Positions 36,592 to 43,850 of a stretch of 64,000 nucleotides of DNA are shown here, piece by piece. The stretch's first letter is position 1, and each line of letters opens with the position of its first letter. The translations under genes and the position numbers were made by a program. Origin of the DNA: Solwaraspora sp. WMMD406 (GTDB lineage Bacteria > Actinomycetota > Actinomycetes > Mycobacteriales > Micromonosporaceae); assembly GCF_029626025.1 (NCBI RefSeq), contig NZ_JARUBF010000001.1:496001-560000 (forward strand), in the 5' to 3' direction. A model generated the notes under the pieces. It did not search any database. It was not told the DNA's origin and worked only from the letters and a program-made list of their open reading frames with translations.

Positions 36592-37430
36592 GACGTGTAC
36601 TCGCGGGCGATGGTGTTCCACAGGCTGTTGAACCAGGCGCCGGCCTGCTGCACGTACAGGCCGTCGTGGGAAGCGTCGTCGTCGCTGGGCGTGAACGGGA
36701 ACAGGATCGCGTCTTTGCCCATGGCGTCGTAGATGGCCATGGGTTGGCCGTCGACGCTGACGGTGTGCTCGACGACGGGGTAGAAGCCGAAGAACGCTTT
36801 CTCGTCGTTGATGACGAACAGTTTGAACAGCGGGGCCGCGCCGTGGACGCGTACCTCGGTGGTGGCGGCCTTGACCAGGTCGAGATCGGCCAGCTCCTGG
36901 ACGGCGTCGATGATGGCGTGGATGGACCGGTTGGTGATGCGGGCCGACCGGGCGCGGACGCGGGGGTCGTCGGCGCGGTCCTCGGCCCGGCACGGGATCG
37001 CCATCGGGGCGTTCATGTCGGAGATCAGGATCCGGATGCGGATCGATCCCGGGGTGAGTCGGCCGACGCGGACCTTGTCCAACGTCTCCTGGATGGCGTT
37101 GTGGAGGGTCTCGCCGGAGAAGCCGGCGAAGTCGATCGCGACGTGGGTGGCCTCGAAGGCGCGTTCGATGTGCGGGCGTAGACCGACGGGGCGTTCGGTG
37201 TTGGCGCGGACGAACGTGCCGCTGCCCTGGCGGGTGACGATCAGCCGCTCGTCTTGGAGCTTTCGCAGGGCGGCTTTGATCGTCTCGCGGGCGACGGAGA
37301 AGCGTTCGACCAGGTCGTTTTGGCTGGGCAGCTTCTCGCCGGGGGCGAACTTGCCGGTTTTGATCTCCGCGCGCAGGGCGGCGGCGATCTGCTGGGACGG
37401 GGTGCGTGGGTCGTCGGGGTCAAGAGCCAT
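36588..37430 (-). CDS. GntR-family regulator of the integrated element
   Basis: 280 residues. The N-terminal winged helix has the GntR signature TPSQQIAAALRAEIKTGKFAPGEKLPSQNDLVERFSVARETIKAALRKL, ending LIVTRQGSGTFV (about 12-75). The C-terminal ligand domain is not a typical UTRA; it includes RIRILISDMNAPMAIP and VVEHTVSVDGQPMAIYDAMG. The start MALDPDDP is chosen as the usual one in this group; an ATG four codons upstream is also possible and may be leaderless. Palindromes of the CTAGCC-A-GGCTAG type directly upstream fit autoregulation, as in pSAM2-like elements. Confidence 0.85.
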   Translation of the reverse strand: MALDPDDPRTPSQQIAAALRAEIKTGKFAPGEKLPSQNDLVERFSVARETIKAALRKLQDERLIVTRQGSGTFVRANTERPVGLRPHIERAFEATHVAIDFAGFSGETLHNAIQETLDKVRVGRLTPGSIRIRILISDMNAPMAIPCRAEDRADDPRVRARSARITNRSIHAIIDAVQELADLDLVKAATTEVRVHGAAPLFKLFVINDEKAFFGFYPVVEHTVSVDGQPMAIYDAMGKDAILFPFTPSDDDASHDGLYVQQAGAWFNSLWNTIAREYTS

Positions 37431-37451
37431 GCCCGGGACCATACCTATTGA

Positions 37452-37535
37452 CTAGCCAGGCTAGATGTCCCGTGTCCAAGTGTTAACATGGCTAGCCAAG
37501 TTGCCTACCTGTGATCCACAGCACCTGGCTAGTCA
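37452..37535. promoter_or_regulatory. Cluster of three TGGCTAGCCA-type operators
   Basis: Sites are CTAGCC-A-GGCTAG at 37452-37464, TGGCTAGCCA at 37489-37498 and TGGCTAGTCA at 37526-37535, all within 84 bp upstream of the GntR gene. Their symmetry suits a GntR dimer. The rightmost copy lies where a divergent transcript would once have begun, now facing only the integrase remnant. Confidence 0.65.
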
Positions 37536-37580
37536 AGCCGGCCAGGCCTACACGTGGGGTAGAGCTCCGCTCCACAGACG

Positions 37581-37819
37581 TTCGCCCGCAAGACCGAGGC
37601 CGAAAAGCATCACGGGCACCCGGCGCGAGCCTGCGCGACATCATGGCGCGGATGGGGCACGACAGCCCGCGTGCCGCGCTGATCTGCCAGCACGCCAACC
37701 GGGAAGCCGACCAGGGCATCGCCGACGCGATCGACAAGGCGGTAAAGGCCGCGCGGCGCAAGCCGGGCAAGCGCAAGGTCAAGCGGGTTGCAGAGCATCC
37801 AGAGAAGCCCTATGGATGA
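37581..37819 (+). pseudogene. Remnant of the element's tyrosine-recombinase integrase
   Basis: Two integrase fragments are fused by a large internal deletion and a frame change. From 37581 one frame reads FARKTEAEKHHGHP, like the N-terminal arm/AP2-like domain of actinobacterial integrases. From about 37616 another frame reads GASLRDIMARMGHDSPRAAL, then ICQHANREADQGIADAID, the C-terminal catalytic end. The box II His context (MGHDSPRAA) is kept, but the position of the nucleophilic Tyr is Cys (TGC at 37685-37687), so even the surviving part is catalytically dead. It ends at a stop at 37817-37819. It sits next to attR as expected. Confidence 0.8.
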
Positions 37820-38019
37820 ATGTGGCATTCATCCTCACTCACTCTGCACCCAGGCCTTCTTTCGTACGGGGTTCGCCACGTACGGTAGCTGAAGGTCCCG
37901 TGAGTCAAGGCCTGTCCTGACTTACAACCCATAGGAAACGGCACCCGTCTAGCCACGGATGCCGTTCCAGATCACCTGCCCGCAAGCCCCTCGCTAGAGC
38001 CTCGAAGGAAGGCACCTCG

Positions 38020-38178
38020 ATGACCGTAACAAGACGGACCCGCGCGGACAACCACGAGCAACGGCAAGGTTCACGTAGAGTCATTCGAGGCATCCATGCA
38101 GCGCGTGGGTTCCTCCTGGCCCTCGCGGCCTTCATTAGCGCTGTGACCAGCTTGATCATCGCTCTAGCTCGCGGCTAA
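38020..38178 (+). CDS. 52-residue single-span membrane peptide
   Basis: The ATG at 38020 is preceded by AAGGAAGG at 7 bases. The product is a basic N-terminus (MTVTRRTRADNHEQRQGSRR) followed by one hydrophobic helix (FLLALAAFISAVTSLIIALA) and RG. Positive-inside topology suggests the N-terminus stays in the cytoplasm. I do not recognise a family. It lies between the integrase remnant and the tRNA, inside the element. The clear RBS and membrane helix support a real gene. Confidence 0.55.
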   Translation: MTVTRRTRADNHEQRQGSRRVIRGIHAARGFLLALAAFISAVTSLIIALARG

Positions 38179-38275
38179 GCGTGACAATGGCCCGCTAATG
38201 GCCCCCGCCTGTTTCAGCATCTCCTAGAGTTACGGAAGCCCTGGCGGACCATTGGTCCTGACCAGGGCTTCCGTG

Positions 38276-38321
38276 CGTGGAGCGGGTGACGGGAATCGAA
38301 CCCGCACTGTCAGCTTGGGAA
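38276..38321. repeat. Right attachment repeat (attR) within tRNA-Gly
   Basis: Identical over 46 bases to 30033-30078. It begins two bases beyond the CCA end and extends into the anticodon arm. Confidence 0.93.
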
Positions 38322-38351
38322 GCTGATGTTCTGCCATTGAACTACACCCGC
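38278..38351 (-). tRNA. tRNA-Gly (anticodon CCC)
   Basis: 74 bases with encoded CCA. The acceptor stem GCGGGTG pairs with CACCCGC, followed by discriminator T and CCA. The anticodon loop is TTCCCAA (CCC), and the T arm is GCGGGTTCGATTCCCGT. It is the intact copy at the right end of the integrated element, and its 3' part is duplicated at 30033-30078. Confidence 0.97.
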
Positions 38352-38422
38352 GAGCGGGATCACTCTACCTCGCCAGAGCGTCGGGTGCGCAACAGGGCTC
38401 AGCCGCTCAGCAGGCCGACTGC

Positions 38423-38932
38423 TCAGCAGGCGACCTGGTCGGGCAGCGGGCTGCGTACGCTGTCGCTGGTCGGATCGAGCCACACCTGTACGGCGGGCTG
38501 TTCGACGAGCGCGGCGGTGGCGTGGGCCGCCGAGCGTCGGGCGATCATCGCCACGTCGACGGTGAACTCGAACAGCCGCCAGTCGACGTGTGGCGACGCC
38601 CCCAGCTCGCCGGCGAGCCGGGCCACCCGGGCGACGTCGTCGACCGGATGCGCCCGCCCGGCCAGGTAGGCCTCGTCGTCGCTCTCCTCCGGCGGGAACG
38701 AGTGGAGCGCGTAGCGGCCGTCGCGCTCCAGGTCTCGACGCTTGGGCGAGTCGATGATGAAGCAGAACAACCCGTGCTGGGTGATCACCGGGGAGACCGG
38801 GTGCACACGCGGGCCGCCGTCGGCCCGGACCGTGGCGAGGTAGCCAAGGCCGGGACCGTACTGCTGCATGAGGAGTCGGATCGCCGTGGCCAGCCGGGGC
38901 TCGTCGGCTGCGAACTCGGACCAGGTCGCCAT
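38423..38932 (-). CDS. Pyridoxamine 5'-phosphate oxidase-family (flavin-binding split-barrel) protein
   Basis: 169 residues. The split-barrel core is seen in [45 protein letters not shown] and the [11 protein letters not shown] segment. Such small proteins bind FMN or F420; the cofactor and substrate are not evident. It is divergent from dcd and begins core chromosome to the right of the element. Confidence 0.8.
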   Translation of the reverse strand: MATWSEFAADEPRLATAIRLLMQQYGPGLGYLATVRADGGPRVHPVSPVITQHGLFCFIIDSPKRRDLERDGRYALHSFPPEESDDEAYLAGRAHPVDDVARVARLAGELGASPHVDWRLFEFTVDVAMIARRSAAHATAALVEQPAVQVWLDPTSDSVRSPLPDQVAC

Positions 38933-39020
38933 GCCGACAGCCTATCGAACATGTGTTCGAATATCCAGCGAACGCGCTGCCCGTGCCCGCTGCGCGCGGC
39001 ACGGTCGCTATGGTGTGACG

Positions 39021-39599
39021 ATGCTCCTCTCCGACCGGGACATCGTCGCGGAGACCAAGAACGGCAACCTGTCGCTCGATCCGTTCGAGCCCGCACTCAT
39101 CCAGCCGTCCAGCATCGATGTCCGGCTCGACCGCTACTTCCGAGTCTTCAACAACCACCTCTACACCCACATCGACCCGTCGACCCGACAGGACGACCTG
39201 ACGTCCCAGGTCGAGGTCCCGGCGGGCGACCCATTCGTGCTGCACCCCGGCGAGTTCGTCCTCGCCTCCACACTCGAGGTCGTTTCCCTGGGCGACGCGC
39301 TCGCCGCCCGGCTGGAGGGCAAGTCGAGCCTGGGGCGGCTGGGGCTGCTGACCCACTCGACCGCCGGCTTCATCGATCCAGGATTTTCCGGCCACGTCAC
39401 GCTGGAGCTCTCCAACGTCGCCAACCTGCCGATCAAGCTGTGGCCGGGGATGAAGATCGGCCAGCTGTGCATCTTCCGGCTCTCCTCCGCCGCCGAACAC
39501 CCCTACGGATCGTCGGTCTACGGTTCGCGCTACCAGGGGCAACGTGGACCGACTCCGAGCCGTTCGTGGAAGCAGTGGCGGACCTGGCCAACCGGCTGA
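39021..39599 (+). CDS. dcd: dCTP deaminase (bifunctional DCD/DUT type)
   Basis: 192-residue enzyme that makes dUMP from d[63 protein letters not shown] and [20 protein letters not shown] match the mycobacterial bifunctional enzyme almost throughout. That enzyme couples deamination to dUTP hydrolysis. The ATG at 39021 aligns with that start. A strong hairpin terminator follows. Confidence 0.95.
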   Translation: MLLSDRDIVAETKNGNLSLDPFEPALIQPSSIDVRLDRYFRVFNNHLYTHIDPSTRQDDLTSQVEVPAGDPFVLHPGEFVLASTLEVVSLGDALAARLEGKSSLGRLGLLTHSTAGFIDPGFSGHVTLELSNVANLPIKLWPGMKIGQLCIFRLSSAAEHPYGSSVYGSRYQGQRGPTPSRSWKQWRTWPTG

Positions 39600-39610
39600 G
39601 CCAGATGGCG

Positions 39611-39655
39611 AAAGGCGCCCTCCCAAGCCGGGGGGAGACCTGGGAGGACGCCTTT
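39611..39655. terminator. Hairpin terminator between dcd and the NlpC/P60 gene
   Basis: aaaggcgccctccca (39611-39625) and tgggaggacgccttt (39641-39655) pair as a 15-bp stem with one A-C mismatch around a 15-base loop. A-run on one side and T-run on the other allow it to serve the convergent genes in both directions. Confidence 0.8.
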
Positions 39656-39724
39656 CCTGGTGGCCGGTGCCGCCGCACGACGGGGGAATCTGCGGCGTGC
39701 GCCAGGCCATGGGGAGGAGTGGAG

Positions 39725-40759
39725 CTATCCGGGCCTGCCGTAGCTGTGAACGTCAGAACCGATCTTGCGCATCTGGACCGGTTCACCGGCGCGTGAGGCG
39801 TGCACGATCCATCCGTCGCCGACGTACATGCCGACGTGCGACAGACCGCTGTAGTAGAAGATCAGGTCGCCGGGACGGAGTTCGGATCGGCTGACGCTCG
39901 GGATCACCTGACGTTGCCGGGCGGCGTTGTGCGGCAGCGAGACGCCACCCTGTCGCCACGCGGCCGAGGTCAGTCCGGAACAGTCGTAGCTGTTCGGACC
40001 CCCGGACCCCCAGACGTACGGTTTGCCGATCTGCGCGCAGGCGAACGTGACCGCCTTGCCCGCCGCGCCGCCCGGGTAGCTCGCCGGGCAGGGCGCCGGG
40101 CGCAGCGAGCCGAGCGTGGTGGTCGACCCGTACGCCTCGAGCCGCAGGTCCTGCAGCCGGTCGACTTCGGCGTCGATCTCCTTGGCCTTGGCCGCCAACT
40201 GCGCTTCGGTACGGGTCAACTCGACCACGAGCGCGTCGAGCGGTTCCTTCTGGGCGGCGTACTCCTCCTTGAGGTCGACCACCGCCTGCACGTCGCGGGC
40301 CTGCCGACGGGCGAACTGGTCGAGCAGCTCGAGCTGGTCGGCGAGGGCGGTCGGGGTGCCGTTCGTCAGGATCGCGTTGACCATCGAAGGGCTGCCGCCC
40401 TTGTATGACCGGGCGGCGAACTCACTGACCCGGTCCATGGCCAGATCGATCTGAATCTGCAGCGGCTGGATCTTGTCGGCGAGTGCTTTCGCCTGCTTCT
40501 TCTTGGCGTTGAGGTCCTGGCGGACCGCGTTGTGCCGTTCGATCGTGGGCTCGAGCTCGGCCCACACCTCGTCGATCTGGGCTTCGATCTGCGCGACGGT
40601 CGGTTGGGCCTGGACCGGTGCCGCGGTCAACAGCAGACCGACACCGGTGGTGACGGCGAGCGCGGCGTCGACGAACCGTCGACGGGTACGGCGTGGCTGG
40701 CGCGGCTCGCGGTCCCGGTCGGGCCACTCGGAGCTCAGCCGCAGGGCTTTCCTAGCCAC
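39725..40759 (-). CDS. Secreted NlpC/P60 peptidoglycan hydrolase (RipA-like)
   Basis: 344 residues from the GTG at 40757-40759, preceded by AAGGAG. Signal peptide: FVDAALAVTTGVGLLLTAAPVQAQ. A long coiled coil (about 50-230) precedes the C-terminal NlpC/P60 domain: ACAQIGKPYVWGSGGPNSYDCSGLTSAAW with the catalytic Cys, SRSELRPGDLIFYYSGLSHVGMYVGDGWIVHA with the His residues. It cleaves stem peptides (inferred from family). Expression is probably controlled by the c-di-AMP riboswitch immediately upstream. A related hydrolase without that leader is next door. Confidence 0.92.
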   Translation of the reverse strand: MARKALRLSSEWPDRDREPRQPRRTRRRFVDAALAVTTGVGLLLTAAPVQAQPTVAQIEAQIDEVWAELEPTIERHNAVRQDLNAKKKQAKALADKIQPLQIQIDLAMDRVSEFAARSYKGGSPSMVNAILTNGTPTALADQLELLDQFARRQARDVQAVVDLKEEYAAQKEPLDALVVELTRTEAQLAAKAKEIDAEVDRLQDLRLEAYGSTTTLGSLRPAPCPASYPGGAAGKAVTFACAQIGKPYVWGSGGPNSYDCSGLTSAAWRQGGVSLPHNAARQRQVIPSVSRSELRPGDLIFYYSGLSHVGMYVGDGWIVHASRAGEPVQMRKIGSDVHSYGRPG

Positions 40760-40779
40760 CGGACTCCTTCTCCCCAGAC

Positions 40780-40955
40780 CGCCTACCGGGTTAGCTGACG
40801 GGTTCGGGCGGAAGAGAGACGCCCTACCGCAGGGAAGCTGCGGACTCACCCCGAGGTGCCTGGGTCCCCGGTTCGTTGTGCGCGACGATTCGGCGGTGTC
40901 GGGCCGAGGCCAACCGGGGTGGCTGGCGTCCTCCCGACTCGACGATCCCCAAGAG
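40780..40955 (-). promoter_or_regulatory. c-di-AMP riboswitch (ydaO-yuaA type)
   Basis: The minus-strand leader of the NlpC/P60 gene contains the conserved ydaO blocks: GAACCGGGGACCCA, then GGGGTGAGTCCGCAG, GGTAGGGCGTCTCTCTTCC, and GCCCGAACCCGTCAGCTAAC followed by CGGTAGGC. It ends about 20 bases before the start codon, next to the RBS. The ydaO class turns off cell-wall hydrolase and osmolyte genes when c-di-AMP is high. The outer 5' boundary is approximate. Confidence 0.9.
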
Positions 40956-40975
40956 TAGAGAGTGGCGTTCTTCAG

Positions 40976-41159
40976 ACGCAAGCGACTAGACTACTCATTT
41001 CTTTGCGTGAACGTACGATCGCAATTAGTATCGCTGTTCGTCGATCAAACGTTCGAATGAAGCGGGTGGGCCGCCTGATATCGAGACGACCCACCCGAGC
41101 GGCCCGCTCGCCGACCGACTATCGCCGCGCCGCACCACCCCTGCCGCCGACCTGCACGA
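40976..41159. other. AT-rich intergenic region upstream of the riboswitch
   Basis: It holds stretches such as ctactcatttctttgcgtg and gcaattagtatcgctg, much richer in AT than the surroundings, and is likely to contain the promoter for the riboswitch-controlled gene. I cannot assign a -10/-35 pair confidently. Confidence 0.35.
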
Positions 41160-42200
41160 TCAACCCACGCGCCGGAATCCAGCGACCGGCATGTGATCGA
41201 TGTTCTCCATTTGCACCGGCTGTCCCGCGCGGGGCGCGTGCACCATGAGACCGTTTCCGATGTACAAACCCACGTGATGTAGATCACTAAAGAAGAAGAC
41301 CAAATCGCCCGGTCTGGCCTCCGAACGGCTGATCGAACGGCCCTCGTTCCACTGGGCACCGGTGTAATGAGTCAGCCGTACGCCCGCCTGCGCCCAGGCG
41401 TACTGGGTCAGGCCGGAACAGTCGAATGCGTTCGGCCCGGTGGCCCCCCAGACGTACGGCTTGCCGAGTTGGGCACACGCCGTCCGGACCGCGGTTCCGG
41501 CCGCACCACCGACCGACACCGCCGGACAGGGCCCCGACGCGCCGGAGCCTCCGCTCGTGCTCGCCGTCCGGTACGCGGCGGTACGCATCTGCTCCAAGCG
41601 GTCGATCTCCGCGTCGATCGCTTTACGCTTGGCCGCGAGTTCGGCGTCCTGCTGCTGCTGGGTGGCAATGAGCTCGTCGAGGGTCCGCTTCTGCGCCAGA
41701 TATTCGTCCCGGGTGGCGAGCACCGCAGCGATCTGCTCATGCCGCTGCTTGGTCAGCCGGTCGAGCACGAGGAGTTGATCGGCGAGACTGGTCGGCGACC
41801 CCGTTGTCAGCAAGGCGTTGAGCTCGCTCGACGGACCCGTACGGTAATAGCGGTTCGCGACCTCGCCGATCTCGTCGGCGGCGAGGTCGGCCTGCAGCGA
41901 CAGCGGACGGATCCGCTCGTCCAGGTCGGCGGCCTTCTTCTGATTGGCCCGAAGTTCGCTGTGCACCTTGTTGTACTGCTCGATGACCGGTTCGAGCTTC
42001 AGCCACTGAGCGTCGAGCTCGGCCTCGATCTCGGCCAGCGTGGGCTCCGCCTGAGCCGGGACGGCCGGCAGCAGCGTCAAGACCAGCGGCACCAGCACGG
42101 CCAGGATTGCTCGGCCCGAGATCACCAATGAACGCTTCACGTATCCGAATTGCGACCGAGAGTAATCTCGGGTGTGCGAATGGGTGAGCACACGTGCCAT
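41160..42200 (-). CDS. Secreted NlpC/P60 peptidoglycan hydrolase, second copy
   Basis: 346 residues from the ATG at 42198-42200 (GAAGGAG upstream). Signal region: RAILAVLVPLVLTLLPAVPAQAE. A coiled coil is followed by the NlpC/P60 domain with NAFDCSGLTQYAWAQAGV (Cys) and SDLHHVGLYIGNGLMVHAPR (His). It is homologous end to end with the adjacent hydrolase and probably arose by tandem duplication. No ydaO leader is seen before it, so the two copies should respond differently to c-di-AMP. Confidence 0.9.
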   Translation of the reverse strand: MARVLTHSHTRDYSRSQFGYVKRSLVISGRAILAVLVPLVLTLLPAVPAQAEPTLAEIEAELDAQWLKLEPVIEQYNKVHSELRANQKKAADLDERIRPLSLQADLAADEIGEVANRYYRTGPSSELNALLTTGSPTSLADQLLVLDRLTKQRHEQIAAVLATRDEYLAQKRTLDELIATQQQQDAELAAKRKAIDAEIDRLEQMRTAAYRTASTSGGSGASGPCPAVSVGGAAGTAVRTACAQLGKPYVWGATGPNAFDCSGLTQYAWAQAGVRLTHYTGAQWNEGRSISRSEARPGDLVFFFSDLHHVGLYIGNGLMVHAPRAGQPVQMENIDHMPVAGFRRVG

Positions 42201-42358
42201 TGGCAGCGACTCCTTCATTAACGATCGCCGGGGCCTCGCGGGCGGGGGAACGGAGGCCGACATCCGCAGCGGTCGGGCTCCCACCTTATTGGAATCGCCG
42301 CCGAACCTTCAAGACGGTGTCGCGGGCGCATACCGTCAGACCGGGTTAGCGTGACGTC

Positions 42359-43183
42359 ATGAGTGCGCTCATCCTGGCCGAGGAACTCACCCTGCTCGCC
42401 TACGACGACCAGTCAGGTGACCCGATAGTCGGATCGCCCGAGCTGGACTACGCCGTCAGTGGAGCCATCCTGCTCGATCTCGCCCTCGACGGTGCGGTCA
42501 CCGTCCACCCCGACGGTACGGTCCACCCCGACGGTACGGTCCACCCCGACGATGCGGGCACCGTCCACCCCGACGATGCGGGCACCGTCCATCCCGACGG
42601 TACGGTCGCGGCTGCGACGGCCGGGCCGGCGGAAGCCGATCGTCGTCATCTCGACCGGGCCGCGGCAACCATCAGGGCCGCCGACCCGCACCCGGTCGAA
42701 CACTGGATCGTCGAGTTGTCCCACAAGCTGGTCCCCCGGATCCTCGACGGGCTGGTCACCGCTGGCGTGCTGCGTCGAGAGCGGGACCGGGTGTTCTGGG
42801 TGTTTCCGCACACCCGCTTCGCCGCCCCCGACAGCAGGCGCCCACCGGCGGAGGCCGAGGCCCGTACCCGGCTGCGGAGCGCCGTCCGACACTCGTCCGA
42901 CCCGGTGGACGAGCGGACCGCCGCGCTGGGGGCGTTGGTGCACGCCCTCGACGCCGACGAACTGCTCCGCGAGGTCGTCTCTCCCGCTGACGGCAGCGCT
43001 GCGACGACGACCGACGTGCCGATGTCGGACCGCGAACGGGACGCCTGGTCCGCCCGGTGCCGGGCGGCGATACCGGATGCCGCCTGGGTCGCGACCGCTA
43101 CCGAAAGGGTGATCCGGGACCACCGCTCCGAGGTGGCCACCGCCGTCTTCATCGCCACCAACGTCGCGACCAGCGGCAGCTAG
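42359..43183 (+). CDS. GPP34-family phosphoinositide-binding-like protein
   Basis: 274 residues of the Golgi phosphoprotein 3 (GPP34) fold found in actinobacteria. Seen: ALILAEELTLLAYDDQSG, LDYAVSGAILLDLALDGAV, LVTAGVLRRERDRVFWVFPHTRF and DERTAALGALVHALDADELL. An in-frame insertion of T-V-H-P-D-type repeats at about 47-82 interrupts the family's first beta element, which is unusual. Actinobacterial members are of unknown function, and some are linked to secondary metabolism or membranes. It converges with the VanZ gene and overlaps it by 4 bp. Confidence 0.82.
   Translation: MSALILAEELTLLAYDDQSGDPIVGSPELDYAVSGAILLDLALDGAVTVHPDGTVHPDGTVHPDDAGTVHPDDAGTVHPDGTVAAATAGPAEADRRHLDRAAATIRAADPHPVEHWIVELSHKLVPRILDGLVTAGVLRRERDRVFWVFPHTRFAAPDSRRPPAEAEARTRLRSAVRHSSDPVDERTAALGALVHALDADELLREVVSPADGSAATTTDVPMSDRERDAWSARCRAAIPDAAWVATATERVIRDHRSEVATAVFIATNVATSGS
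42500..42604. repeat. In-frame 15/21-bp repeats inside the GPP34 gene
   Basis: Five units based on accgtccaccccgacg run head to tail, alternating 15-bp and 21-bp spacing (the longer ones add gatgcgggc). Encoded units are T-V-H-P-D-G and T-V-H-P-D-D-A-G. The near identity shows recent slippage. Confidence 0.85.
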
Positions 43184-43800
43184 TCGCGCCGCCGGCTGCC
43201 GGACGGCTGCGGGCGGCTGCCGGACGGCTGCGGGCGCGGCGGGGTCGGCCGCCAGACCAGCCGTACGACGCCGGCCGCCGCCGCCCCGACCAAGACCCCG
43301 GTGGCGTTGTTGACCCAGTCGTAGCCCACACACTGGCGGCCGAGCCCGCTCACGGCCTGGGCCAGCTCCACCATCGCCGGCACCACCAGGAGCACGCCGG
43401 TCCCGATCAGCGGCCGACGCACCGCCAGGACCAGGAAGAACGCCACCGGCACGAACATTGCGACGTTGCCGACTCGCTCGCCGAGCGAGTCGACCGTGAC
43501 CAGCCCGGACCAGAGCACCGCCGGATCGGTCAGCGACCGCAGGCAGCCGGCCACGATCTCGCCGTCCGGGCCGGAGACGGACACACCGGGTGCGAGCGGC
43601 ACCGTGGAGCTGATCGGGGCCGGTGGCAGGGTCAACGCCGCGACCGCGGCGGCACCGACGAAGACGCCGAGGGTGGGCCAGCGACGCCAGCCCAGGCGGC
43701 GGGCGACGGGCCGGTGCGCGAACACGCCGATCAGCGTCACCACGGCCAGGGTGAGGAAGGGCCAGGGCTGCGACAGGAATTCACGGGCCCAGCCCAGCAC
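43180..43800 (-). CDS. VanZ-like membrane protein
   Basis: 206 residues with four or five membrane helices. The VanZ signatures are NVAMFVPVAFFLVLAVRRP, VVPAMVELAQAVSGLGRQC and YDWVNNATGVLVGAAAAGVV. The C-terminal tail repeats PQPSGSR twice. It is likely a phosphotransferase-like membrane protein related to teicoplanin resistance genes, but a resistance role cannot be claimed. It overlaps the GPP34 stop convergently. Confidence 0.8.
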   Translation of the reverse strand: MLGWAREFLSQPWPFLTLAVVTLIGVFAHRPVARRLGWRRWPTLGVFVGAAAVAALTLPPAPISSTVPLAPGVSVSGPDGEIVAGCLRSLTDPAVLWSGLVTVDSLGERVGNVAMFVPVAFFLVLAVRRPLIGTGVLLVVPAMVELAQAVSGLGRQCVGYDWVNNATGVLVGAAAAGVVRLVWRPTPPRPQPSGSRPQPSGSRRRD

Positions 43801-43850
43801 CCGCGGTCTCCTTCGCTGCGGTCAGCGCCGGTACGCGCTGATCACCCTGG

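Larger units (their letters stand above)
30033..38321. mobile_element. Decayed tRNA-Gly-integrated element (AICE-like remnant), about 8.2 kb
   Basis: Bounded by a 46-bp direct repeat derived from tRNA-Gly(CCC). Its contents are a coupled NLR pair, an XRE regulator, a HAD hydrolase, a GntR regulator with TGGCTAGCCA-type operators, an integrase remnant next to the intact tRNA, and small ORFs. GntR plus integrase at a tRNA is the layout of actinomycete integrative conjugative elements, but replication, excisionase and TraB-like transfer genes are missing. Several of its genes use visibly more T and A in third positions than flanking genes. With its integrase destroyed it should be immobile. Confidence 0.85.

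Noticed and set aside
37465-37920. 151-codon plus-strand frame across the integrase remnant
   Set aside because: Only the other two frames show integrase segments; this one is a composite of out-of-frame readings.
40976-41159. A separate small gene between the two hydrolases
   Set aside because: No RBS-start pair with a plausible product; better explained as promoter DNA.
42201-42358. Second c-di-AMP riboswitch before the right-hand NlpC/P60 gene
   Set aside because: None of the conserved ydaO blocks is present in this leader.
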